This document shows, piece by piece, positions 60,401-64,000 of a DNA stretch of 64,000 bases. Below the pieces are notes generated by a model. The model was not told the origin of the DNA and ran no database searches. It saw nothing but the letters and a program-made list of their open reading frames with translations. The position numbers and the translations under genes were made by a program. Origin of the DNA: Meghimatium bilineatum (taxonomy: Eukaryota; Mollusca; Gastropoda; Stylommatophora; Philomycidae); assembly GCA_034231615.1 (NCBI GenBank), contig CM067315.1:12947713-13011712 (forward strand), read 5' to 3'. How positions within the stretch are numbered: the stretch's first letter is position 1; each line of letters opens with the position of its first letter.

Positions 60401-61585
60401 TTAAAATAAATCACCAACTACAGCAAATACTATCAATAAAGAAATAGCATATCATTATTGTAGCACATCATTACTGTAGCATATCATTATTGTAGCACAT
60501 CATTACTGTAGCATATCATTATTGTAGCACATCATTACTGTAGCATATCATTATTGTAGCACATCATTACTGTAGCATATCATTATTGTAGCACATCATT
60601 ACTGTAGCATATTATTATTGTAGCATATCATTAATATATCTACACTCATTGGCTTCAACATGACACCTTACTGAAGACCTTATTTGAGGGTAAAGTCGAA
60701 GGGACGCGAGCAAGAGATAAGGCAGATATACAAGTGGGAGAGTAACCTCACAAGATGGACAGGCTATAGTCAAGTAGAGTGCACCACCAACACAAGAGAT
60801 AGGGGATGTTGGAGGTCTGTTGCAGCAAACCTTCATTATGGGAGACGGCAATTGAAAATGACTCATTGGCTTAAAATCACAAGAAATATCATTATTGTAG
60901 CACATATAACTTTTCCAAAACTTACAACAGGAAATCCTTGTTTGATGAATTGTGTAAGTTTCAGAAAATATAAAATTCATTATAGTATATAGTTTTATAA
61001 AAATATAAAAACTACATCAAATCCTTGTTTCTAGAATTGTGTGAGTTTTCTATAATATAAAAAATAAACACAATTCTTGTTTATTGTAGTATGTGGGCTT
61101 TCTAAAGTATAAATCAAAACATTGTTTTTTTATATGTAAATATATGATCGTAGAAGAAGAAGAATATGTAAATATGGATAAGAAGAAGAATATTGAATGC
61201 AATATAATTAAAGCAATCAAATAAGCCTATATTAATATGTATAGAAAAGGTTGTTTTTTTAAACCATAGCAACAAAAGGCAATTCTTTACCCAGAGTGTA
61301 TGGGCAAAAGAAAGATAATGTTTTGAGAAAAGAAAACACCACGAGAAAGACAAAAAAAAGTTTGGTAATTTATAGTAAAATTTCAAGAGACATAACATGG
61401 TGGAGAGACATTATTAATGATGATAATGGAGATTCACTTGGTCATATGTAAAAATAACAAGTCTGACCTGCCATCCTTGCTACTTTTGTCAATGGTTGAC
61501 CCAACATTGAAGACATACATGCTCTTTCCCTGCCTGCTCAAGCTTAATCGGGCACGCTTTTCCTTGTCCTGGTTGATCAAACCAC
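30245..61585 (-). CDS. Apolipophorin / apolipoprotein B-like large lipid transfer protein, C-terminal 19 exons (5' end outside window)
   Basis: Secreted lipoprotein scaffold of the large lipid transfer protein family, which carries lipid in haemolymph or plasma. Exons, in transcript order: 61468-61585, 60001-60149, 59059-59293, 57457-57676, 51511-55737, 49317-49499, 46831-46976, 45484-45633, 44700-44852, 44169-44307, 43091-43266, 41319-41502, 38982-39135, 37894-38159, 36304-36524, 34626-34861, 32909-33150, 31053-31346, 30245-30415. All introns are GT-AG and codon phases match at all 18 junctions, giving 2,553 residues and a stop. Residues ~240-1649 consist of ~100-residue units with a TPF/TPW/TPY turn followed by alternating beta-strand residues, as in the lipid-binding beta region of apoB and apolipophorins. 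Residues ~2080-2500 are helix-rich, and the motif HWRP in exon 14 resembles the apolipophorin region before the C-terminus. I see no von Willebrand D module; the protein ends in an acidic tail. The N-terminal lipid-transfer module must lie upstream, beyond 64,000. Family assignment is by pattern recognition; exon joins are inferred, not tested by RNA. Confidence 0.88.
30416..30555 (-). repeat. 42-bp minisatellite carrying copies of the last exon's 3' splice site
   Basis: Units end tattt(t)acag or tattttgcag followed by TAC on the gene strand at 30,415, 30,457, 30,499 and 30,541. Each unit is 14 open codons in the exon frame. Confidence 0.9.
30575..30785 (+). mobile_element. LINE 3' end, family L-TAGA
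   Basis: YQIRLPTDTMPQMVMTHRY, GKPCKRWIKEATGTSLQTA and AISRELFYP then stop, followed by atagatagatagaaag. It lies antisense in the last intron. Confidence 0.75.
31053..31346 (-). CDS. LLTP gene, exon 18 in window (helical)
   Basis: 98 codons, phase 0 at both ends; acceptor tcaatcttgcag, donor gtaagt (strong). Contains NLNKHLNTSVELLKDIIEDE and APYIQKVKAMYKKYAPDVD. Reading through the donor gives eight more residues and a stop, so intron retention would yield a shorter tail (VSEPIAPK). Confidence 0.86.
31362..31700. repeat. 37-bp minisatellite, 9 copies, next to the exon 18 acceptor
   Basis: agattatattatgtgtaaat+ggaaggagaaatagaaa. On the gene strand the unit is pyrimidine-rich and lies directly upstream of the acceptor at 31,347. 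Confidence 0.95.
31704..31860. mobile_element. pogo-like MITE, second copy
   Basis: cagtcaaatcccattataac then aacttggtccgggcc, and atatacagtataaacaatа-type inner sequence, matching 63,893-64,000. The far end is unclear. Confidence 0.45.
32175..32535 (+). mobile_element. SINE S1 copy with a tRNA-like sequence at its 5' side
   Basis: 32,179-32,230 has an A-box-like gtggcagagaggtt and a B-box-like ggttcaacattc at tRNA spacing. 32,395-32,535 carries the S1 3' half (gcatctgttctctggattac, gtaggagtttgagaacacag, aagaa). Not a functional tRNA gene. Whether both parts form one element is inferred. Confidence 0.5.
32909..33150 (-). CDS. LLTP gene, exon 17 in window (helical)
   Basis: Acceptor tttctctgttag, donor gtcagc. 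Two bases then 80 codons. Contains LDFIRSRIEQLRDLDYYYYI and VRDLTERASNEIYQQ. The acceptor lies at the edge of a degenerate ~30-bp minisatellite. Confidence 0.85.
33155..33665. repeat. Degenerate ~30-bp minisatellite in the intron before exon 17
   Basis: tttgttgacagaggaagtaa-like units with variable AT spacers, starting at the exon 17 acceptor. Confidence 0.8.
33985..34583 (+). mobile_element. RNase H-type LINE remnant (family N2), antisense in an intron
   Basis: ILTDARSVLQALQSGKLKDL, LSYQYRVSMQWIPSHCGIPG and NKKADQLAKEG show an RNase H end (Asp; His in PSHCGIPGN; Asp in ADQLA). A frameshift later comes AKHILQECSDHETLRQTYWP. Tail gtgaacgaaagaagaataag. Stops present. Confidence 0.8.
34626..34861 (-). 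CDS. LLTP gene, exon 16 in window (helical)
   Basis: Acceptor ccttctaccag, donor gtaaga. One base completes the TTG begun in exon 15, then 78 codons and one base. Amphipathic helices: RNLIQAILEKLEDIEEY, QGIQDLLEYLDTKISDLIL. A LINE remnant in the intron reads in the same frame straight into this exon; see findings. Confidence 0.86.
34985..35640 (-). mobile_element. RNase H-type LINE remnant (family N1), sense in the intron before exon 16
   Basis: LTMEVFAVMQALYWLESQAY and CLLSDSVNMIQKV, then after a frameshift LIFVLGHMGVDGNESTDQLA, then MDRADILIALRESSRSEDFE and KRAVNQHRTGTISCYTITDL, ending RRSEHLLMCPVCEEDN. Same order as 25,300-25,910. Its last frame continues open into exon 16. Confidence 0.82.
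35641..36303. other. Intron 15 remainder, nothing recognised
   Basis: No repeat or coding signal seen. Confidence 0.35.
36304..36524 (-). CDS. LLTP gene, exon 15 in window (helical)
   Basis: Acceptor tttttatttttag, donor gtgagt. 73 codons plus two bases. Heptad-like helical sequence: VVDDLKPLLQYIGNELESF, DLDKVKLAFKDMHQKNEF. Confidence 0.86.
36720..36935 (-). mobile_element. LINE 3' remnant
   Basis: Minus translation AECTTTARDRGCWRTLQSN and GVTKYDS then stop. The first part parallels VECTTNTRDRGCWRSVAANL at 60,770-60,830. Confidence 0.5.
36936..37893. other. Intron 14, nothing recognised apart from a palindromic (TA)n
   Basis: At 37,314-37,345 a (TA)n run is bounded by atcgta and tacgat, making a perfect palindrome. 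Confidence 0.4.
37894..38159 (-). CDS. LLTP gene, exon 14 in window
   Basis: Acceptor tatcttcag, donor gtttgt. Two bases complete a glycine codon, then 88 codons. Contains LRLINPHLLRSQIHWRP followed by a helical stretch (VTELNNFVVDQISAASQ). The HWRP segment marks the shift from beta to helical structure and resembles apolipophorin C-terminal regions. Confidence 0.86.
38295..38410 (+). mobile_element. 3' end of LINE family N1
   Basis: NQQGTGTVNHRAIADTLRER and SEHLWMCHVC then stop, then gactaactaact, as in the 25.9-kb copy. Confidence 0.72.
38588..38975. repeat. Degenerate ~30-bp minisatellite next to the exon 13 donor
   Basis: gctacacaaacatctattta+cccaaccagt-like units up to within 10 bases of the donor. 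Confidence 0.85.
38982..39135 (-). CDS. LLTP gene, exon 13 in window
   Basis: No ATG, so it is not visible as an ATG-initiated ORF. Acceptor attctctgtag, donor gtaagttg (strong). 51 codons plus one base: GLSGTVARYDPLSLVVIGSL and KSTFDLNKDSKTLNFEI. It fits the phase of exons 12 and 14. Confidence 0.82.
39205..39900 (-). mobile_element. Internally deleted LINE: endonuclease start joined to RT end (family L-TAGA)
   Basis: Minus frame NICGLQNKVEDLIEEMEKRN and IKLLGLAETRVKG is the start of an AP-type endonuclease domain. ~60 residues later it switches to VALYKTIIIPSLCYLCQIWT, EEMTCLRRILSV and the usual 3' end (EATGTSLQTAHKTAISRELF), then (TAGA)n. All of the RT core is missing. Confidence 0.75.
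40018..40214. repeat. ~60-bp minisatellite, 3 copies
   Basis: atatcatatcatttgatatg+tcacgtattatttggggatg+tgtaatgacagaatcagtga. Contains the near-palindrome catatcatttgatatg. Confidence 0.93.
40383..40470. repeat. 34-bp minisatellite, ~2.5 copies
   Basis: tgatggataggcccatgtga+tactctatgcatac. Confidence 0.88.
40566..40711 (+). mobile_element. SINE S1, subfamily II
   Basis: gatggatgtattgggccatt, tgcattttcattctctggac, cattgtcctgctacaagagt, gtgggagtttgagaatgagc and gcagaagaag. A 39-bp array begins ~45 bases after the tail. Confidence 0.68.
40750..41232. repeat. 39-bp minisatellite, 12 copies
   Basis: acacagacaatagggctgac+ttacacatgtccagtacat. The period keeps frames open on both strands (up to 269 codons); these are not genes. 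Confidence 0.97.
41319..41502 (-). CDS. LLTP gene, exon 12 in window
   Basis: Acceptor cttgttttgcag, donor gtgaga. One base completes AGT, then 61 codons. Contains VELGVSHPDTKVDVKIDSH and MKNLALFAEIDKIKRQI. The acceptor is the last, diverged copy of a 54-bp minisatellite unit that stretches ~700 bp into the intron. Confidence 0.85.
41503..42215 (-). repeat. 54-bp minisatellite, 13 copies, carrying the exon 12 3' splice site
   Basis: On the gene strand each unit ends tttactgtagggttttcag+aactag. The real acceptor (tttactgtcttgttttgcag) is the final, 55-bp copy. Confidence 0.95.
42267..42304 (+). repeat. PLE-terminus-like motif
   Basis: gatgtttcaacgataaggtc+tttatcatgat resembles 49,137-49,175 and 4,698-4,725. 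Confidence 0.35.
42352..42606 (-). repeat. tRNA-like sequence, possible SINE head
   Basis: Minus strand has gatagcttaatgactagaat+ggctggtctcac and, at tRNA spacing, a B-box-like ggttcaaaccatg (42,533-42,545), followed by tgggactgggattttttgtg. The frame is open by chance. Confidence 0.35.
43091..43266 (-). CDS. LLTP gene, exon 11 in window
   Basis: Donor gtgaga. The acceptor is an AAGCAG (NAGNAG) tandem, so the exon may start at 43266 or three bases earlier at 43269, adding one glutamine in frame. Contains VNSALILNQGNTILDGKTD and TLTLFSKLKNTPPSYSFF, the last clear beta-strand unit. Confidence 0.83.
43325..43860. repeat. Degenerate short tandem repeats upstream of exon 11
   Basis: ctgtcttgtctactgtcaa and then tttactgacatctgtctca-like units of 16-25 bp. 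Confidence 0.8.
44023..44155. repeat. 32-bp minisatellite, 4 copies, at the exon 10 donor
   Basis: tatacttctttcacctctat+tcaatttctttt, ending 13 bases from the donor. Confidence 0.93.
44169..44307 (-). CDS. LLTP gene, exon 10 in window
   Basis: Acceptor ttcacag, donor gtaggt. One base completes AGT, then 46 codons, phase 0 at the end. Contains ADAAFSWDLDRDDRKRIEV and KADISIKLPA. The donor is directly followed by a 32-bp minisatellite. Confidence 0.84.
44491..44620 (+). mobile_element. SINE S1, subfamily II
   Basis: ctatgtggactacattct-type sequence, ggaaatctagtaggaccatt, gtcttgcaacaagacagatc, aagtttgagaacgcacgc. Confidence 0.65.
44700..44852 (-). CDS. LLTP gene, exon 9 in window
   Basis: Acceptor tttatgttttag, donor gtaggc. 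One base completes AGC, then 50 codons and AG. Contains KLFWDKDDDSKLSYSLDI and YNGDLKLGFPRRTLGL. A duplicated ~90-bp block sits just upstream of the acceptor. Confidence 0.84.
44862..45050. repeat. ~90-bp tandem duplication upstream of the exon 9 acceptor
   Basis: tttttgaaaaattactacag and tacttgtacctcaaaaacct+ggagcaaaaagtttacaaaa occur twice. Confidence 0.92.
45261..45375 (+). mobile_element. SINE S1, subfamily I, 3' half
   Basis: aagctgaatagccatgatat, cagttctctggactacatcc, gagaacacaaacagaagaat. Confidence 0.6.
45484..45633 (-). CDS. LLTP gene, exon 8 in window
   Basis: Acceptor tatttaccttag, donor gtaaac. One base completes AGG, then 49 codons and AG. Contains NVRVKSSVKSRPSDNDKSL and VISSSRTVGVEHSLSSSA, strand-like segments. 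Confidence 0.85.
45850..45951 (+). mobile_element. SINE S1, subfamily II, 3' half
   Basis: ttgttccctggactacattg, cagaccattgtcctgctaca, agagatccattgggagtttg. Confidence 0.62.
46372..46440 (-). repeat. Weak tRNA-like sequence
   Basis: Minus strand ggggtagtgtagtggtaaat+cacttgccccctccgacc looks like tRNA D-arm and anticodon-arm sequence; no clean B box. Confidence 0.3.
46515..46775. repeat. 43-bp minisatellite, 6 copies
   Basis: catggagtaatgccagagaa+ttaagatattacagcctaca+tat, at 46,534, 46,577, 46,620, 46,663, 46,706 and 46,749. Confidence 0.95.
46831..46976 (-). CDS. LLTP gene, exon 7 in window
   Basis: Acceptor ttggcctgacag, donor gtagtc. 48 codons plus AG. Contains FDVNFDTSIKYEYSAVVRK and KPWPMEYTTSYQYDD, another turn-plus-strand unit. 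A 43-bp minisatellite lies just downstream of the donor. Confidence 0.85.
47296..47715 (-). mobile_element. LINE RT C-terminal remnant
   Basis: Minus frames FELKCYRKILRISWKDKIRN, then after a shift CWLLNTITKRKLRLFGHIKR, HNCLERQIMEGRVPGKRRRG and RPRRRWTDDIKDNMNTSLEN. Well-preserved tail with one frameshift. Confidence 0.85.
48025..48350 (+). mobile_element. mariner-like transposase fragment
   Basis: ILLYDNARLHVL carries the second catalytic Asp (DNARPH-type motif). PAYIPNISSHDFNLFGPLE carries the third (YSPDLAPSDYHLF-type). The two Asp codons are only 83 nt apart and in different frames, so ~20 bases are missing from the usual D34D spacing. Dead. Confidence 0.75.
48412..48830 (-). mobile_element. 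LINE 3' end, family L-TAGA
   Basis: LVTAEMTCIRRILGISLRDR, VRNEDIRQRTGTASILEYIK and NQQIKWFAHISRLPPNSIPQ, then other frames to the ccatctccagagaacttttc end and an eroded (TAGA)n. Confidence 0.83.
48869..48979. repeat. 29-bp minisatellite, 4 copies
   Basis: gtatgtgtaagtacttttat+taggggcct. Confidence 0.95.
49137..49175 (+). repeat. PLE-terminus-like motif
   Basis: cgatgttttgaccaaaaggc+ctttatcaagagc; compare 22,584, 42,267 and 63,066. Confidence 0.4.
49317..49499 (-). CDS. LLTP gene, exon 6 in window
   Basis: 61 codons, phase 0 at both ends; acceptor gttaactttcag, donor gtaaag. The peptide (TFELDIKLPLEDYKNIALDI) repeats the proline-turn plus beta-strand pattern of exon 5, so the beta region continues. 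The 2-kb intron before it holds two SINE copies. Confidence 0.88.
49560..50340. other. Intron 5, nothing recognised
   Basis: No repeat or coding signal seen. Confidence 0.3.
50345..50497 (+). mobile_element. SINE S1, subfamily II
   Basis: aaaatggacgtgtcaggcca, ggaaatctagtaggaccatt, gtcttgctacaagagagatc, cagtgggagtatgagaatga and gaagaagaag. Confidence 0.68.
50828..51075 (+). mobile_element. SINE S1, subfamily I, near full-length
   Basis: Head gagagcaaagaatagcaaca, then catgtcataagaggcgac, aagccatgctggagtgtcag, tgctaatttgcaggagtttg and gagaacaaacgcagaagaag. The best reference copy in the window (~250 bp). Confidence 0.7.
51080..51510. other. AT-rich intron 5, nothing recognised
   Basis: Contains an A11-13 run at 51,081-51,098, possibly the A-rich tail of the preceding SINE. 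Confidence 0.35.
51511..55737 (-). CDS. LLTP gene, giant exon 5 (lipid-binding beta-strand repeats)
   Basis: A single 4,227-base exon of exactly 1,409 codons, phase 0 at both ends (acceptor tttccttccag, donor gtacat). No in-frame stop occurs across it; the open frame runs on past the donor by about 16 codons. The protein is a chain of ~100-residue units, each starting near a proline turn: TPFDRFEDLS, TPFAALRDTS, TPWKDSRDIT, TPFKSFENII, TPFSGYEDNK, SPLPGYEKLS, TPYSQDVKLS, TPWSDYKYSR, TPFKGYEEII. Between these are strands of alternating hydrophobic and charged residues. This is the amphipathic beta region that wraps lipid in apoB-type proteins; human APOB likewise codes its beta region in one very long exon. 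Cysteines are few and scattered. No start codon belongs here: the exon continues an upstream frame. Confidence 0.92.
55790..57065. repeat. 18-bp minisatellite, about 70 copies, upstream of exon 5
   Basis: agaacaacatgtacagga with variants gtagatga, gtaaagga and gaaaaacaac. Several frames stay open on both strands (minus MLFFLY; plus EEQHVQ). These are by-products, not genes. Confidence 0.97.
57457..57676 (-). CDS. LLTP gene, exon 4 in window
   Basis: Acceptor ttcctttgcag, donor gtacaa. One base completes AGT, then 73 codons, ending in phase 0. Peptide includes YNSGLTVRLDHKKKQTDVDV and IVTVKSTLNRDIL. The 1.7-kb intron that follows is filled mostly by an 18-bp minisatellite. Confidence 0.86.
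57996..58154 (+). mobile_element. SINE S1, subfamily II
   Basis: aaaaatggatgtgttggacc, cattttcattctctggacta, ggtgaaccattgctctgctg and cagtgggagtttgagaatga, then gaagaag. A 21-bp array starts at once after the tail. Confidence 0.68.
58157..58755. repeat. 21-bp minisatellite, about 27 copies
   Basis: atgtcatttactgtcatctt+a with tta/ttg variants. Open frames of seven-residue repeats on both strands are by-products. Confidence 0.96.
59059..59293 (-). CDS. LLTP gene, exon 3 in window
   Basis: Acceptor tttttacaacag, donor gtagga. It has 77 full codons plus 2 bases at each end and fits the phase of both neighbours. Contains NVDLVLKSSILTGSIDGD and KLKLNYNVPKFGTDVVTW, typical amphipathic beta strands. 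A 15-bp minisatellite begins ~45 bp upstream of its acceptor. Confidence 0.85.
59338..59535. repeat. 15-bp minisatellite, 13 copies, before exon 3
   Basis: aatgtagaatgtaac with agca/agaa variants. Confidence 0.95.
59550..60000. other. Intron 2, nothing recognised
   Basis: No repeat or coding signal seen. Confidence 0.3.
60001..60149 (-). CDS. LLTP gene, exon 2 in window
   Basis: Flanked by acceptor tatcttgcag and donor gtcagt. The first base completes an AGA codon from the previous exon, followed by 49 codons and one base. The peptide (NVKFEPSFIIKAQDQ, YKAEKSAVGDLTFDIYRM) has the beta-strand spacing of the lipid-binding region. Confidence 0.82.
60223..60350 (-). mobile_element. GC-rich SINE S2 with perfect 12-bp target-site duplication
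   Basis: 128-bp insertion flanked by acaatcggatta at 60,211-60,222 and 60,351-60,362. On the minus strand it ends gcgaacgcaaaacaaacaaa, an A-rich (AAAC)n tail. Nearly identical to 16,530-16,645. The 5' end is shorter than in that copy, so probably truncated. The intact target duplication suggests a recent insertion. Confidence 0.85.
60446..60630. repeat. 32-bp minisatellite, ~5.5 copies, made of two 16-bp halves
   Basis: gcatatcattattgta and gcacatcattactgta alternate. Confidence 0.96.
60690..60890 (+). mobile_element. LINE 3' remnant
   Basis: YKWESNLTRWTGYSQVECTT and NTRDRGCWRSVAANLHYG follow the W--NL--WTG-------T-DR--WR--V pattern. Related to 36,720-36,935. Confidence 0.5.
60995..61467. 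other. AT-rich intron 1, nothing recognised
   Basis: No repeat or coding signal seen. Confidence 0.3.
61468..61585 (-). CDS. LLTP gene, first exon visible in window
   Basis: Minus-strand exon between acceptor ttttcaag and donor gtcagac. It begins with two bases completing a codon and ends with AG. It encodes ~38 residues with alternating polar and hydrophobic residues (SMYVFNVGSTIDKS) and a basic start (DKEKRARLSLSRQ). The preceding exon is outside the window, so the upstream intron is at least 2.4 kb. Confidence 0.8.
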
Positions 61586-61671
61586 CTTGAAAATAAAAAT
61601 CAATAGTTTTTTTAGTCAGGTATCAACATCAGCAGCTGTTTTCAATAAAACATTTTAATACTTTTTTAGAA

Positions 61672-61903
61672 GTCTTCTGAGAGTTCATTCTCAAACTCAC
61701 ACTGGTTAGCAGGATATAGCCCAGCGAATGGATTTTGTTATATCATAATTTACTGACAATATGACTGCGATATCCATCATTGTATTTTGGAATAAGTTTT
61801 ACAATACATAGAATGGGGCATCTAACCTGGCACCAACCCACCTTGGTCACTTTTTACAACATACATGGCAGGTCACAATGTTACTATTCTTTGCTCCCCT
61901 TTC
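61672..61903 (-). mobile_element. SINE S1, subfamily I, reverse orientation
   Basis: On the minus strand: head aaaggggagcaaagaatagt, tail ctatatcctgctaaccagtg and gagtttgagaatgaactctc. The only S1 copy in the gene region lying in the sense direction. Confidence 0.62.
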
Positions 61904-61951
61904 AAGCTGCAACAACACACTGGGTTAAAATAAGACCCAAAAAATCTAACA

Positions 61952-62520
61952 ACGTCTATCTATCTAATGTCTTTCCTCTTCTTTTGCTGTAAGGTATCGC
62001 AGGATTGAATGACAATCTTTTTCAAGTTATGGCACATTTGGATACTTGATATGAAGTAATACTGCGATGTCTATGGTCATTTTTAACTCCTTCAATCCAC
62101 CTTCTTCTTGGACTCCCTCTACCTCTTGGCATTTTCATTCTCATGTTGTATTCTCTTGTTGCTGGTAAATATGGATTCCTTCTCATCAAGTGACAGGATA
62201 TTTCATTCTGTTCTTCAATATACTTGACCACAGATGTTGTTCAAACAGTTCTTGTAATCTCTTCATTCCTAAAATGATCTCTTCTTGTTCTGTTGTCTGC
62301 TTTTCTTAGACATCCCATTTCACACATGATCTCTTCTTGTTCTGTTGTCTGCTTTTCTTAGACATCCCATTTCACACATGATCTCTTCTTGTTCTGTTGT
62401 CTGCTTTTCTTAGACATCTCATTTCACACATTACAAGTTTTCTCTCGTGATCTTCAGTTAGTGTCCACGTCTGACATTGATAACAAAAAGTTGATATGAT
62501 GATTGAATTTATGATTTACC
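61952..62520 (-). mobile_element. LINE RT C-terminal remnant with internal 52-bp triplication
   Basis: Minus frames QTWTLTEDHERKLVMCEMRC, then VVKYIEEQNEISCHLMRRNP and MPRGRGSPRRRWIEGVKND. 62,273-62,429 holds three copies of catgatctcttcttgttctg+ttgtctgcttttcttagaca. A (TAGA)n trace lies at 61,953-61,966. Confidence 0.78.
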
Positions 62521-62664
62521 TATTGGTTTCCATTGGGATAGATTTGTGTTAGTTATAAGTTAAATTAAAAAATGAAAGAGTCAAGATACTGAAAGATACA
62601 ATGCATCTGTGGAATGTCTTGGCACGCATTAAGAAAGCAAGCAAGAATAAAATGTATGTCCTAT

Positions 62665-62830
62665 GCTACAATTAAATATGTCAGACCAAATGTATGCTAC
62701 AATTGAATCTGTCAGACTGAAAAATATGTATGTTGCAATTGAATTTGTCAGACTGAAGGTATGCTACAATTGAATATGTCAAACCAAATGTATACTACAT
62801 TTGAATCTATCAGACCGAATGACAATAAGT
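62665..62830. repeat. Degenerate ~28-bp tandem repeat
   Basis: atgtatgctacaattgaatc+tgtcagac-like units. Confidence 0.75.
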
Positions 62831-63065
62831 TAAATATATCTACAATTATGAACTCAAAATCATAACAAGAAATAATAACAAATTGTGTTATAGGGAAACT
62901 AGAGGGAACACATATTCCAACAAGAAAGAATAACAAATTATGCTACAGGGAACTAGATTAATGCAAAATTAGATAAACAGGTTACTGGGAATACCTAACT
63001 ATGAACAAATTTAGATGAAAAGGTATATAAAAAATTTGCAATATAACAAAACAGGACAATTTTCT

Positions 63066-63106
63066 ACGTTGCGGTCCTATTGGGACCTTTTTCAAGAAAC
63101 ATAGAA
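63066..63106 (+). repeat. PLE-terminus-like motif
   Basis: acgttgcggtcctattggga+cctttttcaag, with hairpin GGTCC-TATTG-GGACC. Confidence 0.4.
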
Positions 63107-63239
63107 AACTACAAAATAACAACAAACTGTAAATATATTAACTCAAATATATATATATAAAAAAGAATAGGGAACTAGAGGGAACACATGTTCCAACAAG
63201 AAAGAATAACAAATTATGTTACAGGGAACACATTTCGAC

Positions 63240-63650
63240 AAGAAATAATAAATTATTTTACAAAAAATCACACATTGCCATTCTACACCTCAAAACAGAA
63301 CACAACAGACTGTGTAGTTATGTGTAAACAAAATTCAAAATTGGCAACATTGCTCTGTGTAAATGTGATTGATACCACGGACTGCAGAAAACATGCTTGA
63401 AGAATGTTTTCATTGTGAAACATGCTGGAAGAATGTTTTCATTGTGAAACATGCTTGAAGAATGTTTTCATTGTGAAACATGCTTGAAGAATGTTTTCAT
63501 TGTGAAACATTGAGGGGAAAATACTCAAACGCTGTAGAGAATTGCGCTCAGGTTTTCTATATTTACTCCACTCCTCCCCTTCAACAGAGCATCACGCAAA
63601 GAGTACCACTCATAGTAAGTAAGTTTCAAATAATTTTCCTCATGGACTTC
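63240..63650 (+). mobile_element. RNase H-type LINE tail (family N2), with internal 29-bp repeats
   Basis: HIAILHLKTEHNRLCSYV and KQNSKLATLLCVNVIDTTDC match the region following RNase H. 63,390-63,512 repeats acatgcttgaagaatgtttt+cattgtgaa four times. Confidence 0.6.
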
Positions 63651-63682
63651 AGAAAAATGATCTGACAAACAATACATTATGA

Positions 63683-63740
63683 TTTGGGATCAAACCCGTG
63701 ACCTTTTGAACACAAGATAAATGGGTTAACCATTATGTAA
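63683..63740 (-). repeat. tRNA-like sequence, possible SINE head
   Basis: Minus strand taatggttaacccatttatc and, at tRNA spacing, ggtcacgggtttgatcccaa, a good B box. The acceptor stem does not pair. Not a functional tRNA. Confidence 0.4.
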
Positions 63741-63892
63741 GAAGATTCTTAATGGCACAGATAAACAGCACTAGAATTGAAGCTCTACAGAACTCCATCA
63801 GAGCTTCAAAAATGTGTTCGAAATTGTATATATAGATACAATTCAACAAAACAATATAAGGAGATATATTCTCTTGAACATTGACCAACATA

Positions 63893-64000
63893 CAATGGAA
63901 TCCGTTATAATAACTTGGTCCGGACTGATAAAATATGTATTTAATAACAGAAATTCACTATATACAGTACAAACAATATAGAATAAATATAATTGGGTAT
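63893..64000. mobile_element. pogo-like MITE, third copy, cut by the window edge
   Basis: tacaatggaatccgttataa and aacttggtccggac match the 1,483 and 31,704 copies. Confidence 0.5.

Noticed and set aside
61586-64000. Further upstream exons of the LLTP gene
   Set aside because: Searched for open beta-strand segments between AG and GT on the minus strand; only SINE, LINE and repeat sequence was seen.

Overview
This is eukaryotic, AT-rich, repeat-dense animal DNA. It holds one clearly real protein-coding gene. On the minus strand, 19 exons between 61,585 and 30,245 can be joined with consistent GT-AG boundaries and matching codon phases at every junction. They encode the last ~2,553 residues of a large lipid transfer protein of the apolipophorin / apolipoprotein B type: a long amphipathic beta-strand region, 1,409 residues of which sit in one 4.2-kb exon, then a helix-rich C-terminus and a stop. 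The 5' part of the gene, with the N-terminal lipid-transfer (vitellogenin-type) module and the promoter, lies beyond 64,000. The organism is most likely a mollusc, possibly a gastropod. I base this on a SINE family carrying CATGTCATAAGAGGCGAC, a motif I recall (unverified) from gastropod repeats, and on the transposon mix; this identification is tentative.

Bases 1-30,100 lie downstream of the gene and I find no host gene there. They contain 3' ends of many 5'-truncated LINEs from several families, a Penelope-like reverse transcriptase remnant between inverted repeats (4,639-5,420), a hAT-like MITE (11,059-11,225), a pogo-like MITE (1,483-1,655), SINE copies and very large minisatellites: 29 bp at 9.5-10.5 kb, 23/24 bp at 19.3-21.8 kb, 31 bp at 23.5-24.8 kb, 45 bp at 26.1-26.4 kb and ~32 bp at 27.6-28.3 kb.

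Bases 30,100-64,000 are the gene. Its introns carry minisatellites (periods 15 to 60 bp), many of them abutting splice sites. At the last exon and at exon 12 the repeat unit contains the 3' splice site, so there are ladders of potential alternative acceptors: in frame at the last exon, frame-shifting at exon 12. Introns also hold SINE copies (8 of 8 in the 30-61.6 kb span lie antisense to the gene), LINE remnants including an internally deleted endonuclease-RT fusion, a mariner transposase fragment, and a short GC-rich SINE flanked by a perfect 12-bp target-site duplication.

The points most worth a second look are the splice-site-bearing minisatellites, the 3' tail shared by the SINE and an RNase H-type LINE, SINE tails and LINE truncation points that abut minisatellites, and the Penelope-like remnant with inverted terminal repeats. 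All assignments come from reading the sequence; no database search was run.
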